Assembly (NCBI GenBank): GCA_011634665.1 | Contig: WAEK01000018.1 | Location: forward strand, 429,501 to 493,500 | Direction: 5' to 3' | Length of the DNA stretch: 64,000 nucleotides | Origin: Mortierella sp. BCC40632 | Taxonomy: Eukaryota > Mortierellomycota > Mortierellomycetes > Mortierellales > Mortierellaceae | In this document: in pieces, positions 32,005 to 45,045 of the stretch | Numbering within the stretch: position 1 is the first letter of the stretch | Layout of the letters: every line of letters starts with the position of its first letter | Program-made: the position numbers and the translations under genes | The notes under the pieces: generated by a model | What the model was told of the DNA's origin: nothing | What the model saw: only the letters and a program-made list of their open reading frames with translations | Database searches by the model: none

Positions 32005-32146
32005 TGAAGGGAGAGTAAAAAAGAGGTTTCCGTTGGTTCCGTTTATAAAAGCCGCAGGGAGTTCATCCCATTGTCTAGTCTATGAACAAACGTCTCTTCT
32101 TCTTTTTTGTCCTGTCCTGCAGTCCATTGAACTTGTTCCCCCCTAG

Positions 32147-32744
32147 TTACAACTCATCTTTTCGGTCGATCTTCAAGAGTTCAACCTCAAAGATAAGAGC
32201 CGAGTTCGCAGGGATAGCGCTGCCCATGGAACGACTGCCATAAGCCATGTTGGAGGGGATGGTGAGCTTTCTCTTCTCTCCAACACACATGTCGTTCAGA
32301 CCCTGATCCCATCCCTTAATGACCTGACCAGCGCCTATGATGAAAATTTGAAGAATCCGAAACAAGTCAGCGTCTAAACTGTATAGTGCTGTCCTAAACT
32401 TGGAAGCCGAAACAATGGGATACTGAAATTCCTTGTTGGTTACATACCAAGGGTAAAGTCGAATGAGCGGTTGCGATCGTAGCTCGAGTCGAACTTGTTG
32501 CCATTCTTGTGAAGCGTGCCAGTATAGTGCATTGACAGCTTGTCACTGTTTCGTATTGAAAAAAAAAAAGGGTGGGAAAAAAAAAGCCATCATGAGACAT
32601 TGTTCGTTGGAAAAGACCGATCTTCCGCTCCTATACAAAAGTGGCCCACAAGGTTTCCAGGATAATGATATAGAATTGACTTACCCAGCCTTGGAGAGAA
32701 CTGTGCACTTCTCAGGCTTGCTAGTGACATCTGTTGACAGGATG

Positions 32745-32827
<83 letters not shown>

Positions 32828-33037
32828 GGGAGGAGAGAAGAGAAGGATGATTTAATCAGGAACTAGAGAGCTTGATTCTCCTCGCCAAAAGATTTTCTCT
32901 TGAGCATTGACGAATGGATGAGAGAAAGAGAAAGGGAAAGAGATGTTACCAATGATGAGCTCCGTAGGGGCCTCATAGGCCATGACCTGGGCAGCCAAGA
33001 GGACAGCGCCGGCGATAAGAGTGGAGAAAGCCTTCAT
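32147..33037 (-). CDS. FKBP2: FKBP2-type ER peptidyl-prolyl cis-trans isomerase ending in KDEL
   Basis: Four exons keep phase: 33037-32950, 32730-32685, 32545-32448 and 32334-32147, giving 139 aa, the normal size for FKBP2/Fpr2. The signal peptide is [20 protein letters not shown]. The FKBP fold shows [27 protein letters not shown] (active-site Tyr, Phe and Asp region), [20 protein letters not shown] and the [20 protein letters not shown] block. The C-terminus is RKDEL, an ER-retrieval signal, placing the enzyme in the ER lumen, where it catalyses proline isomerisation during folding; FKBP family members bind FK506/rapamycin. Intron 1 carries a 70-bp (GA)n repeat. It is divergent from the TRP-like gene at 34291. 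Confidence 0.95.
32751..32824. repeat. (GA)n microsatellite inside FKBP2 intron 1
   Basis: About 36 GA units on the + strand (CT on the transcript) form most of the region just upstream of the exon 2 acceptor at 32731, so on the mRNA it forms the polypyrimidine tract. Confidence 0.9.
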
Positions 33038-34290
33038 GATGTGGATGATGATGGGTGGGTAGTGATGAGAAGAATGAGTTGAGGAAAAAGAAAAGAGGGA
33101 GAGGGTGAGAGAACAGGGATGAAGAAATAGGTCTCCCCCACTCCCCCACTGATGTCTGTGTGGTGCGAGCCCAGCCAATAGGAGTGTGCCTGCGCGACAG
33201 GCCTTTCGCTGGGCTGATGGGAGAAAGACACGCGTCCACTGGTTGCACAACAACAGTCCGAGTGGACCCAGGGGAACGACTCTACTCTTCTTTGTGACAC
33301 TCGCCCGTTGTGTTCTGAGTACATCCTTACTTTGGAGAGTAGCTTCTACACATGTAGTAATGCTTTCCATGAAATAGAAATTTCACGGAGACATGCTGGC
33401 CCTTCCGTTCCGTCCTGGCTACACCAGACCGGGTCGAGTCTAACCATTTATTCTGTCATTTTCAGATCGGGTCAGGTCATGTCAGGTCAAACCTGGTTCT
33501 CTTCAAGACTGGCACATCTTTCCGCCACGGTAACGTATCCACAGCTGTGAATGGATATCTGTTCACAGAGCGGGAAGGGTGCCGACGGGTTGGCTAAAAG
33601 CACAGTTGCAAAAATGATCAACATGATAATTAGCACCCTCGATTCATCACTTCCGTATGATTGCTACTATGCAATCTGGAGATAGGACGGAATGGCAGCC
33701 AGAAAGGAGCCAGAAAAGAAAAAAGGATAACCTGTCTCTGCAAGACGAACGGACATTCCCAAGCGGAAACTGGGCCAAGCAGGTTTGCTCTCGTCCTAGA
33801 GATCGGGGTCGAACATAGGCCAAGACGCGATAGTATGGATGGCACCCGAATGCATGGAGTTCTGACTGCTGGTGTCTTGACTTTCTTGTTAAGCTTTTCC
33901 TCACTAAGCTATACGGTCTGAGGGACGCCTTTTCTTTTCTTTTCTTTTCTTTTCTTTCCTTTCCCTTCCCTTCCCTTCCCTTCCCTTCCCTTCCCTTCCC
34001 TTCCCTTCCCTCCCCTTCCCTTCCTTTCCTTCTTGCTTTCCTGTCATTTTCACTTTTTCACTTTTGACTTTCTACTGGACCCTTCAGGTCCCTCAGGTCC
34101 TGGCTGTCTATTGCCTCACTGCCAACATATTAATCATACACTCTACCTCTAGATCATTAAATCCAACCTACCTTTCCTTCTGGGTTCCCTGAAGTCTTAC
34201 CTATTCAGCATTCATAAGACCTATTCACAAACTCCCGCTAGGAAACGAGTGAGTCTAACTCAATTTGTTCAACCTTTTACACCAACAACC
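33038..34290. promoter_or_regulatory. divergent intergenic region FKBP2 / TRP-like channel
   Basis: No gene seen. The part near the + strand gene holds a long pyrimidine block (33930-34035) probably in or near its promoter/5'UTR. A CTGTGAA...TTCACAG hairpin lies near 33543-33567. Confidence 0.4.
33930..34035. repeat. (TTTTC)n then (TTCCC)n pentanucleotide repeat
   Basis: About five TTTTC units pass into about fourteen TTCCC units, a two-phase microsatellite with strong strand asymmetry. Confidence 0.9.
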
Positions 34291-37200
34291 ATGCGGCGAC
34301 TGCGCCTCGGGGTACCAGCCCGCAGCACAAGAGTTGGTATCATTGCTCTCGTTACAGTCTGGACTGCCCATTTCTCAACTCGTATCCACGCAGCTCCTAC
34401 AACTATTGTATCAACAGCTGCCGCAGGGGTCCAAACTCAGGCACAGTATGTGGCCCCTTTGGGTGAGTCTGTATCTTACTCAGACAGTGTCATCCACTCG
34501 ACTGGGTTCCGAAGGTGTTCAGAGGCGCGATCCATTGCAGGATCATCCTCACAGGATTCTTTGGTGAAACTTTCAAGTCTTGCCCTCCTCTACGATCCTC
34601 TGGCTAATACTATATCGCTGCGAGCCAAAGGCTCCGCACAAGAGGAATTAGTAGCGGCCACTGGTAATTATTAGCCAACCTCTGTCCTGTTTATCTTCTT
34701 TCTTTTTTCATTCATGGATGCTAACCAAACTGCCAACAACTGTTTTGTAGCCCATGTGGTTTTGACAGCATATGACCAAGTCTATTACGACCAAACCATT
34801 GACCTTGTTCGCGCTTCGCAGACAGTTCCAAGGTGAGCGTTATGATTGAACGTGAACAACTATGTCTTTTTCATCCTTTCCCAAACCCTCTCTTCTCATC
34901 AGCTTTTTCCTGCACTCTGTTTCGATTGCTTCTTGTGTAGGCTCAAAGGTCTGTTCTCATTTGAGGAAACATTCTCGGCTCCCGATCTTCTACCGGACAA
35001 GCTTCCTCAGCAGCTCTTTACACTACCAGCTATCGAGGCATTAGTATCTGTCCAGCTTTACGACACCCATGGCGTACCCATCCTTTGTACATCTCTCCCT
35101 CTTACCAATGCTGTTAGCATTCAGTCCCCCGCCATTGCCATTGCTTCGGTCTCTATTGCAGCCGCCTCAATTGCATTGACCATTATCACTAGTCTGGTGG
35201 CCTCTTTTTCCTCTGCAGCTCTTCTCTCTTCACTCCATCTCACAACAACCCCAGGAAGTGCAGGAGCTTCAGGAGCAGGAGTCCATCCCACAACTCTATC
35301 ACCCACTCTTTGGGATGTCGTCTCCTATTCACAGTTCATTGCGATTTCAGGCTCATTGGACTTGGAGTGCCCTGAGCTCCTCAAACAATGGTCGCAGAAC
35401 TTTGGATGGAGTCTGGGTCTTGTCCGAGTAGACGGATGGAACAGAGCAATCGACGAACTCCGTACCAGAGTTGCACCGACCACCGTCAGTGCAGAGGATT
35501 CTGGATTCCATTCTGGTCAGGGCCAAGCAGAGGAAAGTCGAGTTCTCCTTCACGAGTCTCTTCAGCGTCATAACGATTCTGGGTCGACTAAGGAGTCGAC
35601 GACGTTTATTTCGGCTCAGTCACTCTGGGAGAGCTCATCGAACCCCGGCATCATCGAGCTCAGCCACTCTCAGACGACTGCCTCCGTGTCGCCAACGGTA
35701 GCCAGATCTGACTTGACCGCCCTCTCACTACACATTAAGAAAAAGCGTCAATCGGCTGGAGCTGATCTTCTCCCTTCATTACAGGATATTTCTCTTATGA
35801 ACCGTGCGAGGGAAGCCTCAGGACTTGCACCTCTCAGAGCCCCCAAGGACGCTGCTACTCCAACTGGCCCAACTCCTCAAACCGCTCATCCACCTAGCTC
35901 TACAGAATTGCATTCGCCCATCTCATGGCCAGAGGGTGGGTCGATGCAGATCGGTCTCCCTTCTTTTGGGCAACGACATGGCGTTCCGCCTAAGAACATG
36001 TTTATGACTTCACTCTTTTTCTTCTTGATCCTCCTTTTGATTACTTCCCTTGTTGCGTTTATCATCCGGATTTCTCTCGAAGTGTATGCCCACTTCCGAC
36101 CTGGCAAGTTTACGAAGTTTCGCAGGAGATATTTCGCTTACTATGCCGGGACCTTACTTCGCGTGGTCCTCCTCGCCTTTTTTGGAGTCGCGACTATGGC
36201 ATTTTTCCAGCTCACACTTCACGACATTTGGCCAATCACTACTTTGGCAATCATGACGCTCTTGCTTTTCTTTGGACTCTTGACCTACGCGACACTTCGT
36301 CTACGGCGAGCTGGAGGGACTAGTTTGGTCTTTGATGAAAGTATCCGGTCCAAGTATGGCGCATTGTACGATCAATATGCACTCTCAATCTACTGGTTCT
36401 TTGTTCCAGCGTTGATGTATCAGATTTTCAAGGCGGCAATCGTTGGTCTTGGGCACAATGAGCCCGAGGCAGGTCCTCTTCGTATCCATCATCGAGGGTC
36501 CGTCAGTGCTTGGATTCAGATGGCCCTGATGCTCCTTGTTGAGATTAGCTTTACTTCTCTCTTACTCTGGAAACACCCGTTTGCGGCGAGGACGCCCAAT
36601 CGGTTGAATGCTCTTCTTGGCTGTGCTCGTATCTTGAATATCGTCCTTCTCTCGGTCCTAATCGAAGGTACTGCAGCATCATCAGTCTCAAGGACCGTTG
36701 TCGGGATCGTAATCACCTGCATACAGGCCTTGGTGATGCTACTCTTGGCGTGTCTGGTTGTTTACCAACTCCTCAGGGTACTCCATCTATTGTGGAAGAT
36801 AATCGTTGCTCGCAGGAATGCTAACAAGGAGAAGACACAACAGTCGTATTTGGAACGAGAAGAAACGCTTGTCATTTCGGTTGAGGAAGGTGTAATGGCA
36901 CATGAGTTCAAGAACGACGACAGCGACGACATGCCTCCGGGGCGAAGAGCCAGTGAGCACCCTCGCCATCCCGATGGGAGCATAACGAGCCTTGTTGGAA
37001 TGATGGGTATTGGTCAAAATCCCACTATCTATTGTACACCAGCAAGCGATGATGAAGAGGAACCAGATGAAAAAGATGACTGCAATAGTACTACTACACC
37101 CAGGCGTCTTGGCTTCGAGAGCGCAGAGTGCAAGAATCCTTTTGGGGCTGAGGCACAAACCAAGGAGAGCAAGTCCGTGGATTGTGATGCCAGAATAATG

Positions 37201-38985
37201 AGTGACCACCAAGACTCAACAGCAGAGAGTTGTAATCAAGTGTCCTCTTTAACCGAAAAAAATTCAACTTGCACAAAGGAACAAGACCATGGCATGAGAA
37301 CAGAACCCTTGGTTGCAAGCAGTTCTATCCTTGAAGGCGGTAGTCTTCCTGGAGAGTTGCCCCAAAATGAGGCCGAAGAGCAATGGATCCAATCTGCATA
37401 TATGACACGTCGAACTAGCAAAGTCAAGTGTCCGATGGCTCAGACTCCAACTTCCGGCTCGATTATCACCCTTTCCAAGTCGCAGGACTCACAATCTCAG
37501 GGTACTATCCTGGGTGCCCATTCACGGCGACCGTCATCCCTTGGGTGGAGTGTGGGTTCGAGGCCAAGTTCTGCTTCATTTGATATGCAGGCAGCTCTAG
37601 ATGCTGTCCGACAAAAGGCTCGACGAGAGGAACACCGGTCTTCGGTTGCATCTGAGGCGCGTCTACACAGTCTAAGACTCTCCATGATGATGGACTCTTC
37701 ACCAATCTTTAAGCCTATCTACATTCCAGAAAGCTTGCTGGATGGTCCACCCTCCCCTTCGGCACTTCGGCCTCAACGAACATCTATCTCATCTGCAGCC
37801 TTACTCACTCCTCCATCTCTCTCGCCAGTTCTTCCAAGGTTCTCGAGACGAGCATTTGACGCTCGTGATGAAGGGGCGAGCCCGTCTGAGGCATCATCTG
37901 AAAGGGATAAGTCTGAGGCAGAATCGGAGTCAGGGGACAATGAGGATTCGGAGGAAACGTCTTCTTTCGAATCTGAGGCCTCCACACCAGCAGCTGAGTT
38001 GGTACCTATGGCGACAATAGGTCCAAACTTTTCGGAATACCGTTTCCCGGACGAACGACCCCCGCTGCCCGTCGAAGGAACTCGTGCAAGTGTCCTTTCG
38101 CAGACCGTGGCAGCGGTGCAGAGAAGCATCCATCCGTTGTCTCCTTTCCATCCCGACTTTCAACACCCAGACGATCTCTACAACCCATCCCTTCCTTCCC
38201 CTAACGAAATGGGACCATCATGTCTAATAACTACACGGCCACCTTTATTCGCCAGGAGCTTGGAAACTGGAAACGGGCCCATGAATGCACCCAACATGAT
38301 TCAAAGTGGACCGCGACGGGAGCCGGGACCCCAATACGCACCACTCTCCCATGGTTCGCAAACAATAGTTCCACGAGCTCGACCTGCGGCCGCTCGAGGG
38401 TTGACGATTGATACTTCACCCAGGACCATCCTTCGAATGGCGACGACCACCACTAATGCCACAATTCCTCTACCTCGGATCCCGTCCTTGTACATCCCGC
38501 AAACACCCTTGTCCATGGCCGTAAACAAGGGTTTATCGGGGGCTCTGCAAGAGCCAACACCGCTGGGGGCGTCAACCACTCGATCGTTTTCGCTACCAGT
38601 GATCGTCACCACTCACCATGACCTTCCTCTTGCTGCTACCATGTCTTACACCTCAATTGTCGAGGAAGGATCCGGTAGCAGTAACAGCATCAACAGCAAT
38701 AGTAATGTTGAGGGCAAGGAACAGGAGCAGGGCGTTGTCAAGCGCCATTCCAAGTCCTTTTCGGCCAGTGCGAGCACGACCACGGTTGAATGGTCACTTG
38801 CAGAGGTCTCTCCGTTGAACCCTGAATGGTCATCTCAAGGAAGTAATAAGGCCATGGAGACAACAGTAAGGACACCATCAAGTCCAGGCCATCAGCGCAC
38901 GTTGACCACGACACCTCTTTCACGAACACTCGTGCCCTTGACCGTGAGTCATGTTCGTCAAAAGTCATCCCGATCTGCACAATAG
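34291..38985 (+). CDS. fungal TRP-like/FLC-family ion channel (ML-like domain plus TRP membrane domain)
   Basis: Three exons keep phase: 34291-34663, 34751-34832 and 34941-38985, giving about 1499 aa. The N-terminus has a signal peptide (basic MRRLRLG then a hydrophobic core), followed by an ML-like lipid-binding domain (CSEARSIAG...TAYDQVYYDQTIDLV...FSFEETFSAPDLLPD). After a first hydrophobic segment comes WDVVSYSQFIAISGSLDLEC and then FGWSLGLVRVDGWNRAIDEL, a hallmark of fungal Pkd2/FLC/TRP proteins. A cluster of about seven membrane helices follows (FFFLILLLITSLVAFIIRIS, LLRVVLLAFFGVATMAFF, IYWFFVPALMYQIFKAAIVG and others, residues roughly 570-840). The remaining roughly 650 residues are a cytoplasmic Ser/Pro/Glu-rich tail, likely regulatory. 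Family roles are FAD transport/ER-Golgi trafficking, cell-wall sensing or calcium flux; which applies here is not shown. Confidence 0.88.
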
Positions 38986-38998
38986 TAATAGAGTATAT

Positions 38999-39026
38999 TT
39001 TTTCTTTTCTTTTCTTTTCTTTTCTT
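38999..39026. repeat. (TTTTC)n repeat between convergent genes
   Basis: Only 118 bp separate the stop codons of the TRP-like gene (+) and SHQ1 (-); this repeat fills a quarter of that space, so the two 3'UTRs must overlap or be very short. Confidence 0.8.
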
Positions 39027-39103
39027 CTTCCCTTTCAAAGCCAGGGCGTTGTCTATTCTGATTCAATCATTGTCATCATCGTTTTCGATGCTGCCTGGGT
39101 AGC

Positions 39104-42100
39104 CTAGTTCAATTCAATGATCATGGGCTTGGGTCCTTCTTGCATAAATAAGCTTTCCTCTTCAGGGACATCCATGGCGTTCTTTTCAGAAGGATCCTGC
39201 TTCTCTTCTTTGTTGTCCTTGTCATCTTCATTATCGCTCTTATCTTCATCGTCATCGTCATCACCATCATCACTGTCGTCACTATCCGTATCACTATCGC
39301 TGTCATCACTATCGTCGCTCTCTTCCTCGGAACTGTCGTTCTCTTCTTCATCCTCTTGAGATTCCTTGGCCAAGTTCTCGAGAGCCTCCAGATGCCATCC
39401 CAGATCTGACTTTTCCATCTGGAAATGGTGAACCTCATGTGCCAGCGTCCTAAGCACCTTTTCACTGTTTGAGTAAAAAAAGAAAAAAAAAGTATATTTG
39501 TGTTTGGGTGAGTAGAGCAGGAGAAAGACAGAGAGAGGGATCAGGCATCATTACAGACCTAGAGTCAATCCTCAGTATGGAGTCATGTATAGTGGTCTTG
39601 TGAACTTCTCAGCATTTCTCTTTACCTGGCACTCTGGATCCAGACACAATAGTCTTCCACAAACATCTTGCTATAGATATAATATACGTCATCGTGATCC
39701 AGAAGATCCTTGATTGCCAACAATACTCTCAGGATGCCTCGTTTTCCCAATTTCAAAATCACATAGACATCTTGAAGTACTTTGGTCGACAAGGTCCAGT
39801 TTCTGTTCAAGGGATAAGCGAGTGATCGACGGAAATTGGCGATAAGTGTCTCCTTCAAGGTAGTGAACTGATCCAGGGCAGCCATTGAGGAGGATAGTTT
39901 GCAGATGGTCCATGCGGATTCAACACCCGTATCTCCCTCCGAGACTCGAAGGTCGTAACTGTATGCAAAGAGGATGTCAATCAACGTCAAGTAAGTTGAC
40001 TTGGCATTTTCAAGGATGTCTACAAATTCGGGTACAATGGTAGTAGTTAGTGGTAAGTGGGAGAGAGTACAGAGTATTATCCTTTTTTCAGTCTTTTTAA
40101 GGCCAATGTCCAGCATGGCTTTAGTTTAAAGCAAAGAGTGATAAAAAAAAAAAAAAGGAGGGCGGCGAGCATACATTCTCTCTTTGGCAAGTTACGCATA
40201 ATTTCCTGTTCCTTGGTCGTAAATGGTTTCAATGCCGAGGCAATCGTCGAGTCTCCTGACGAGGACAAGTTCATCTCTGACAAATCCTTTTCCAACTCCA
40301 TGGGGTTGTTTCCTGTCGTCGATGAGGATTGGGATGAATCGACAATCGTGATCATTTCTGGTCGAAGGAATTTGACGGGCTCGTCCATACTCTCGTCAAT
40401 CAGGGGTTCAATGCTGTTTCCAGTCGTCAAAGAGTCGAGTTGTGTTTCTTTGTTCACCTCGGTAATCATTTCCTGGATGGACTGAGTAGTGTCGTTGTTC
40501 TCGCTAGAGCCGACTTCAGCGATAAGACCGGTAGATACTGGTTTAGTGGAGACGGCTCGTAGACCTCCAAAGTCCTCTTTCGAATTATGACCAGCCAATG
40601 AGATGGATTCGTCTTCGTCCTTGACAATGTTGAAAATAGAGGGTGCTGCTGTTTCTTTGGACTGAGATAATTGCAGTGGTGAATCAAATGTAGTTTGCAT
40701 TTTGGATGAGTCGTTTGTCCGAGCCTTGCTGCTCTTTTTCTTTTCTTGAATCTTCGCAGGTGATTCTAAAGATAATTTATGTGGGTATTAGCGTCCATGC
40801 AGCGTCCAGAAGGAGTTGTTATCGATTTCTGAGTTTCCCAAGGGTTGATATCTTCTTTCTTTTCTTTTCTTTTTTTTTTGCGGAGTAAATAGATTCTCCT
40901 TCTCTCCCTCTCTCCCTTAAAATAGAGACTTCTGCGACTGTACCTTTCTCAGCCTTTTGGATATCTCGAAGTTCATTCCACCATGGTGTCTTAAACTTGA
41001 GCAAGTGTTGGATTTCTTCTTCATTCATAAAATCAGCCCTATAGAGCCGCATGAGAAAATAAAATAAAATAAAATCGCCTCCACCGTTAGTCTCCAACAC
41101 CAACCATTCGAGAGGTACTAATAGACAATACACCATGATAGAAACGTCTTCGGTCCAACATACATGTAGTATTCGTCATCAAACTTATTGTCCTCCCGTT
41201 GAGTCCGGTTCTCTCTCCGATTTTGAAGGGTAGCGTGTTCTGGGTCATAAACATCCAGAACATCGTTGGCAGTCTCTTGTACATGATTGAAAAATCCTGA
41301 GTAACGGTTGTTGAACCCATACCGAACTTCCGAAAAAGATCTATTTTTGTGACAAGTATTTTTTTTTTTTTTTTTTTAGTTGAGTAAACATGGAGCTGAA
41401 GTGAAAAAAAAAAATAAAAAATAAAAAATAAAAAATAAAGAACAAAAAAGAACAAAAGAGAAAGGTAGGTTGACTTATGCAAAACAAAGCATACCTCTTG
41501 TCTGATCTCTTGGGGCATTTCCCAGTCAATGTCTTCGTCTATTGTAGCGCCAATCCCATTGTAAGCACTTATCCTTGAAAAGTGTAGGGTCCAAAAGAAA
41601 AAAAAAATCGTTGTTTTTGCATCAAACCTTTTTCCATTTGCTGGGTTCCCTCAAGAGTTTCTCCACTGCTAATGACTTCAATCAATGGTCGTTTGTCTGC
41701 AGCCTTGGTTTTGCCCTCGGACAGATCGCTTTGGCGTACAAGAAGTTTGGTGAGCATATCGAGATCTGCAAAGTGTTCTCCTGGTGTCTCCTTGGGCAAC
41801 ACAATAGTCATTTCGCCCTTGCCCACGTCATAGGACGCTTTTGCACGATCATCGTCGACGACATTTCCGGGGAATGTTAGCCTAAGGATTTGAAGAAAAG
41901 GGCAGGTGAGTAACAGCAAAGCTTTTTTTTTTTTTTTTTTTTTCATTGCCAAGATTGGTACAGGAAGTAAAAGGCAGGTAGTCAACTGTCTACACACCTC
42001 AGGAAATAGGGCTTTAGATTAAACTTGAAGACAGGCCCTTGCACATCAAAGTCTACGTTCTGGGTCTGATGGTATCCAGGTTAGGGGTCATGATAGGATA

Positions 42101-42269
42101 ACAAAGAGTTAGTGGCGGAGGTCCTTTCTAAGTAGTCATGGATATATACTGTAACCACAGGTTAGGAATGCGGCTCTTTGGAATGAGGCCAAACCTTGAT
42201 GTGCGGAGCCTTGATGACGATGGTGACAAATTCCTCATCCTGCGAGACATGAAAGACTGGAGTGATCAT
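39104..42269 (-). CDS. SHQ1: SHQ1, H/ACA snoRNP assembly chaperone
   Basis: SHQ1 holds dyskerin/Cbf5 before its incorporation into H/ACA RNPs. Nine exons: 42269-42195, 42065-41998, 41881-41628, 41538-41495, about 41340-41164, 41038-40944, 40765-40175, 40019-39626 and 39464-39104. N-terminal CS domain: MITPVFHVSQDEEFVTIVIK, FKFNLKPYFLRLTFPG, MTIVLPKETPGEHFADLDML. SHQ1-specific domain: YGFNNRYSGFFNHVQETAND, LLKFKTPWWNEL, then after a Ser-rich insert LPKREYILENAK, LIDILFAYSYDLR, ESAWTICKLSSSMAALDQF, NFRRSLAYPLNRNWTL, RVLLAIKDLLDHDDVYYIYS and DYCVWIQ. The C-terminal tail is highly acidic (DDSDSDTDSDDSDDG). The acceptor of exon 5 is the only junction I could not settle in phase; all others fit. 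It lies tandem behind the RING-CH gene (357 bp apart). Confidence 0.93.
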
Positions 42270-42625
42270 GGTGAGGCGAATGAGAAGGGGTATAAAGGGT
42301 AATGCAACAAATAATGGGCCCAGAGGAGCTGAGAAGTGTGGCCGATTGTTGTTTAAAAAAAAAAAAAAAAAAAAAAAACGCAGTCTAGAAATCACAAAAT
42401 GTGCCACTCAAGCCATCTGGGCGAAGCATATCCCATGGGTTTTCTCTCGTTTTAATCCCGCACAGCGAGAGGTAAAGTGGATCGAACTATGTCCAGTCTC
42501 GGAGAAGAATCTCTCCTTCCTTTTTCTTCTTCTTCTTTCTTTTCGTTTCTTTTCTTATTACTTTGCATTTCTCTCCTTGACCATCTCTGCGTTCTGCCTT
42601 TCTTCATGGCTCTTTCCTTATTTTC

Positions 42626-44526
42626 TTACTGCCGCTCATTCTTGAACTCATCATATTCTCGGACACGTCGGTCCCGTCGGCGTTTTAGTTCTTGATAAGT
42701 GCCAAAAAGTTTGGCAAGATCTTTTACGAGCACAAAGAGACATCCTCCAAGAACGTTGCGATGAAAGTTATCTGGCAGACGCGTCCGAATGAATGGAAAG
42801 TGTCCAAGCATGCTACTCGATGGAACGGCAGAAACAGATTTGCGTCCACAGCTGATATTAGCTATCGGGTGCATCAAGAAGCAATAATGTTGCTCAATAT
42901 CATAGAGAGCGCGAAGTCTCTACACGATTAAATGGACAGTAGACGTTGAACTATACCTTCCACAGATGGACGAGATGGCTGGCATAAGTAGAGCGCCAAC
43001 AATAGTCCTGCCAAGATCCTTTCGATCAAAGAACGAAATTTCCTCTTCCGCTGCCGCAGCTGCTGTAGCCATCGCAGCGGAATCGACATTCATCTCATCC
43101 ACACTAGCATTGATGCCTATGTTTCCAAGGCGAGAGAATCCTGCTCCTGCCCCATGTTGATTACGCCAAAACTTTTCAAGTCGAGTCGATAACTCAGACC
43201 AGGCGCTGTTGTATCCGATCCTCAGCCAAGGGATTAACGAGAGTGTCAGTGCAGGTGAAGGTGGGAAACTGAAGACAAGTTGGTCATTGCCGAGGATGAG
43301 CAATGGGATGAGTGGCATAAAAGAGTCGAGCAGTTTGGTTCGCGAGAAAATGAGTATCACAGGGATGAGTGGGAGACCGATCTGGAGCGACAAAGATAAC
43401 CATGCCGAGTCAAACCAAACCAAACCAAGACAAGACAAAAGAAAGAAAGAAAGAGAGTAAAGAGGAAGAAATAAAAAAAGGGTTGAGTGGGTTAGCTTGG
43501 ACGATAGGAATACCTTGTAGAGCTCCTTTCTTAAAAAAATTCTATAGGGACTAAAGGTTACCCAGACACGCCATCCCCAAGGGTTAGGACTGCCAAGCAT
43601 TCTTTCGCCTTCTTCAGTGCCACAGACTGTCAGGACTGCGTAAGCTCTACACAATGAAGGGGTTATAGAACGGTGTACGAATGAGTGAGTCTTGGCAGAA
43701 AGAAGCCACGGACTGTGCAAGACCATTGGGAGGTTCCAAAGCAACTCCACCCCTTTCTTACCCGTATGTGGTGCTTGTGATAATAACAGAGCACGTCAGT
43801 CCCAGGAATGTCAGATAGGGGATGCCCGCGTGGACCATCGCGTCAAAAGTCGAGTAAATTTTGAGTAAAGTCGAGTTGGGTTCCGTTAATCGGTAGACAG
43901 TATTGCAGACCGAGCATCGTACCTATTGATGGGACATGGTGGTCAGAAAGTAGAAGCACAACCATACCAAGTTCTTGAGTTTAAAGTTACTGTGGGTATC
44001 ATTCGAAAAAATATGCATATGAATAGGGGGAGGGGGAGGGACATACCTGTCTTCGCGCAAACTGTTGACGGTTCTTGTCGATCCAGTCGAGCAGACAGTC
44101 TTCATGAGATATCAGAGTACATTGACAAGGCTTGACCCATCGTCCAACACTATCGTCATCCGTCCCAAAGCATATGTAACACCGGTTCGGTTCCTGGTAA
44201 ACTTCTCTCCGCGACCCATTTTCGGTTGCGTTTATATTCGAGTCTGAAGATCCCGATACCACGGGCGCTGATGTAATTTCCCGGGGAGAACCGTGTTGTT
44301 TCCTGGATTGGGAAGAGATAACTTCTAATTCCTTAATAAAGACAGCTGTTCGAGTGCCTGCCGAGGCCGAGGCGATGGACGAAGTAGACCCTGTTCGAGA
44401 ATGGCTTCTAGAAGAAGAGTCCTGTGCGGAGTCGTCTGTTGAGAGAGAGGCTGAATGCCTCTGTGGATAGATGAGGCCTGAAGCAGTGGCTCTCGAGGAT
44501 GTCGATGGTGAAGGCACAGGTTCCAT
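42626..44526 (-). CDS. RING-CH (MARCH-type) membrane E3 ubiquitin ligase
   Basis: Five exons keep phase: 44526-44047, 43922-43762, 43646-43562, 43381-42957 and 42851-42626, giving 458 aa. After a Ser-rich N-terminal 115 residues comes a C4HC3 RING-CH: CYICFGTDDDSVGRWVKPC, QC, H-x2-C in ISHEDCLLDWIDK, and the last pair in VRCSVC, about residues 116-166. Downstream hydrophobic segments (YLTFLGLTCSVIITSTTYGA, IGLPLIPVILIF, SFMPLIPLLILG, LPDNFHRNVLGGCLFVLVKD) indicate four membrane helices, the arrangement of MARCH5/MITOL-like ligases of the outer mitochondrial membrane; the MARCH5 assignment is by layout, not proven. An Ala-rich run (AAAAAEEE) lies in a loop. The ATG at 44526 is chosen because it starts the continuous frame; the upstream region is shared with OST5. 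Confidence 0.88.
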
Positions 44527-45045
44527 GGGTACGTTTCTAGTAGTTTGCACTTGTGTCGATGGATGGGTGAGGATAATGGAGATGTCTCGTGAGTCCCAAG
44601 AGAGAAGCACTTTTCTTTTTTGGTGTTGGAGAGATCAATCTGGGCAAGAGACACGCTACAAAGAGTAACAAAGCGACGTGTCAAGTCAATGCAGGTAGTT
44701 GGTGTTTGAGTAGCAGGGAGTAATAGATCCTTGAGGGTGGAGAGACAGAGCTTTTAGTCGAAAGAACATTGGACAATGAGGCATGAACCATTGAGTCTGA
44801 CCTGGTCATGGGCGAGGCCAGTCCCCACAGGAGAAAAGAAAAGCCCCGTAAGCTTATTTTTCGAGACTCATTTCTTCTGCGTCCATCAGGTTCGCGACAT
44901 CCCATCCAAACCATCTTAAAGACGGATTGATACTCTCTCCCAGCAGGAACAGCCCATTTGTTTTTGCAACTTGACTCTTCATCTGGAATAAAAGCGCAGG
45001 CGCACATCCACACCAAATCTCATCTCTCATCCTCACACGCGCATC
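44527..45045. promoter_or_regulatory. divergent promoter region RING-CH ligase / OST5
   Basis: About 520 bp between head-to-head start codons. No separate gene seen; no clear TATA box. Confidence 0.4.

Noticed and set aside
33930..34035. Telomere-like or subtelomeric repeat
   Set aside because: TTCCC/TTTTC units do not match TTAGGG-type telomere repeats and lie between housekeeping genes.
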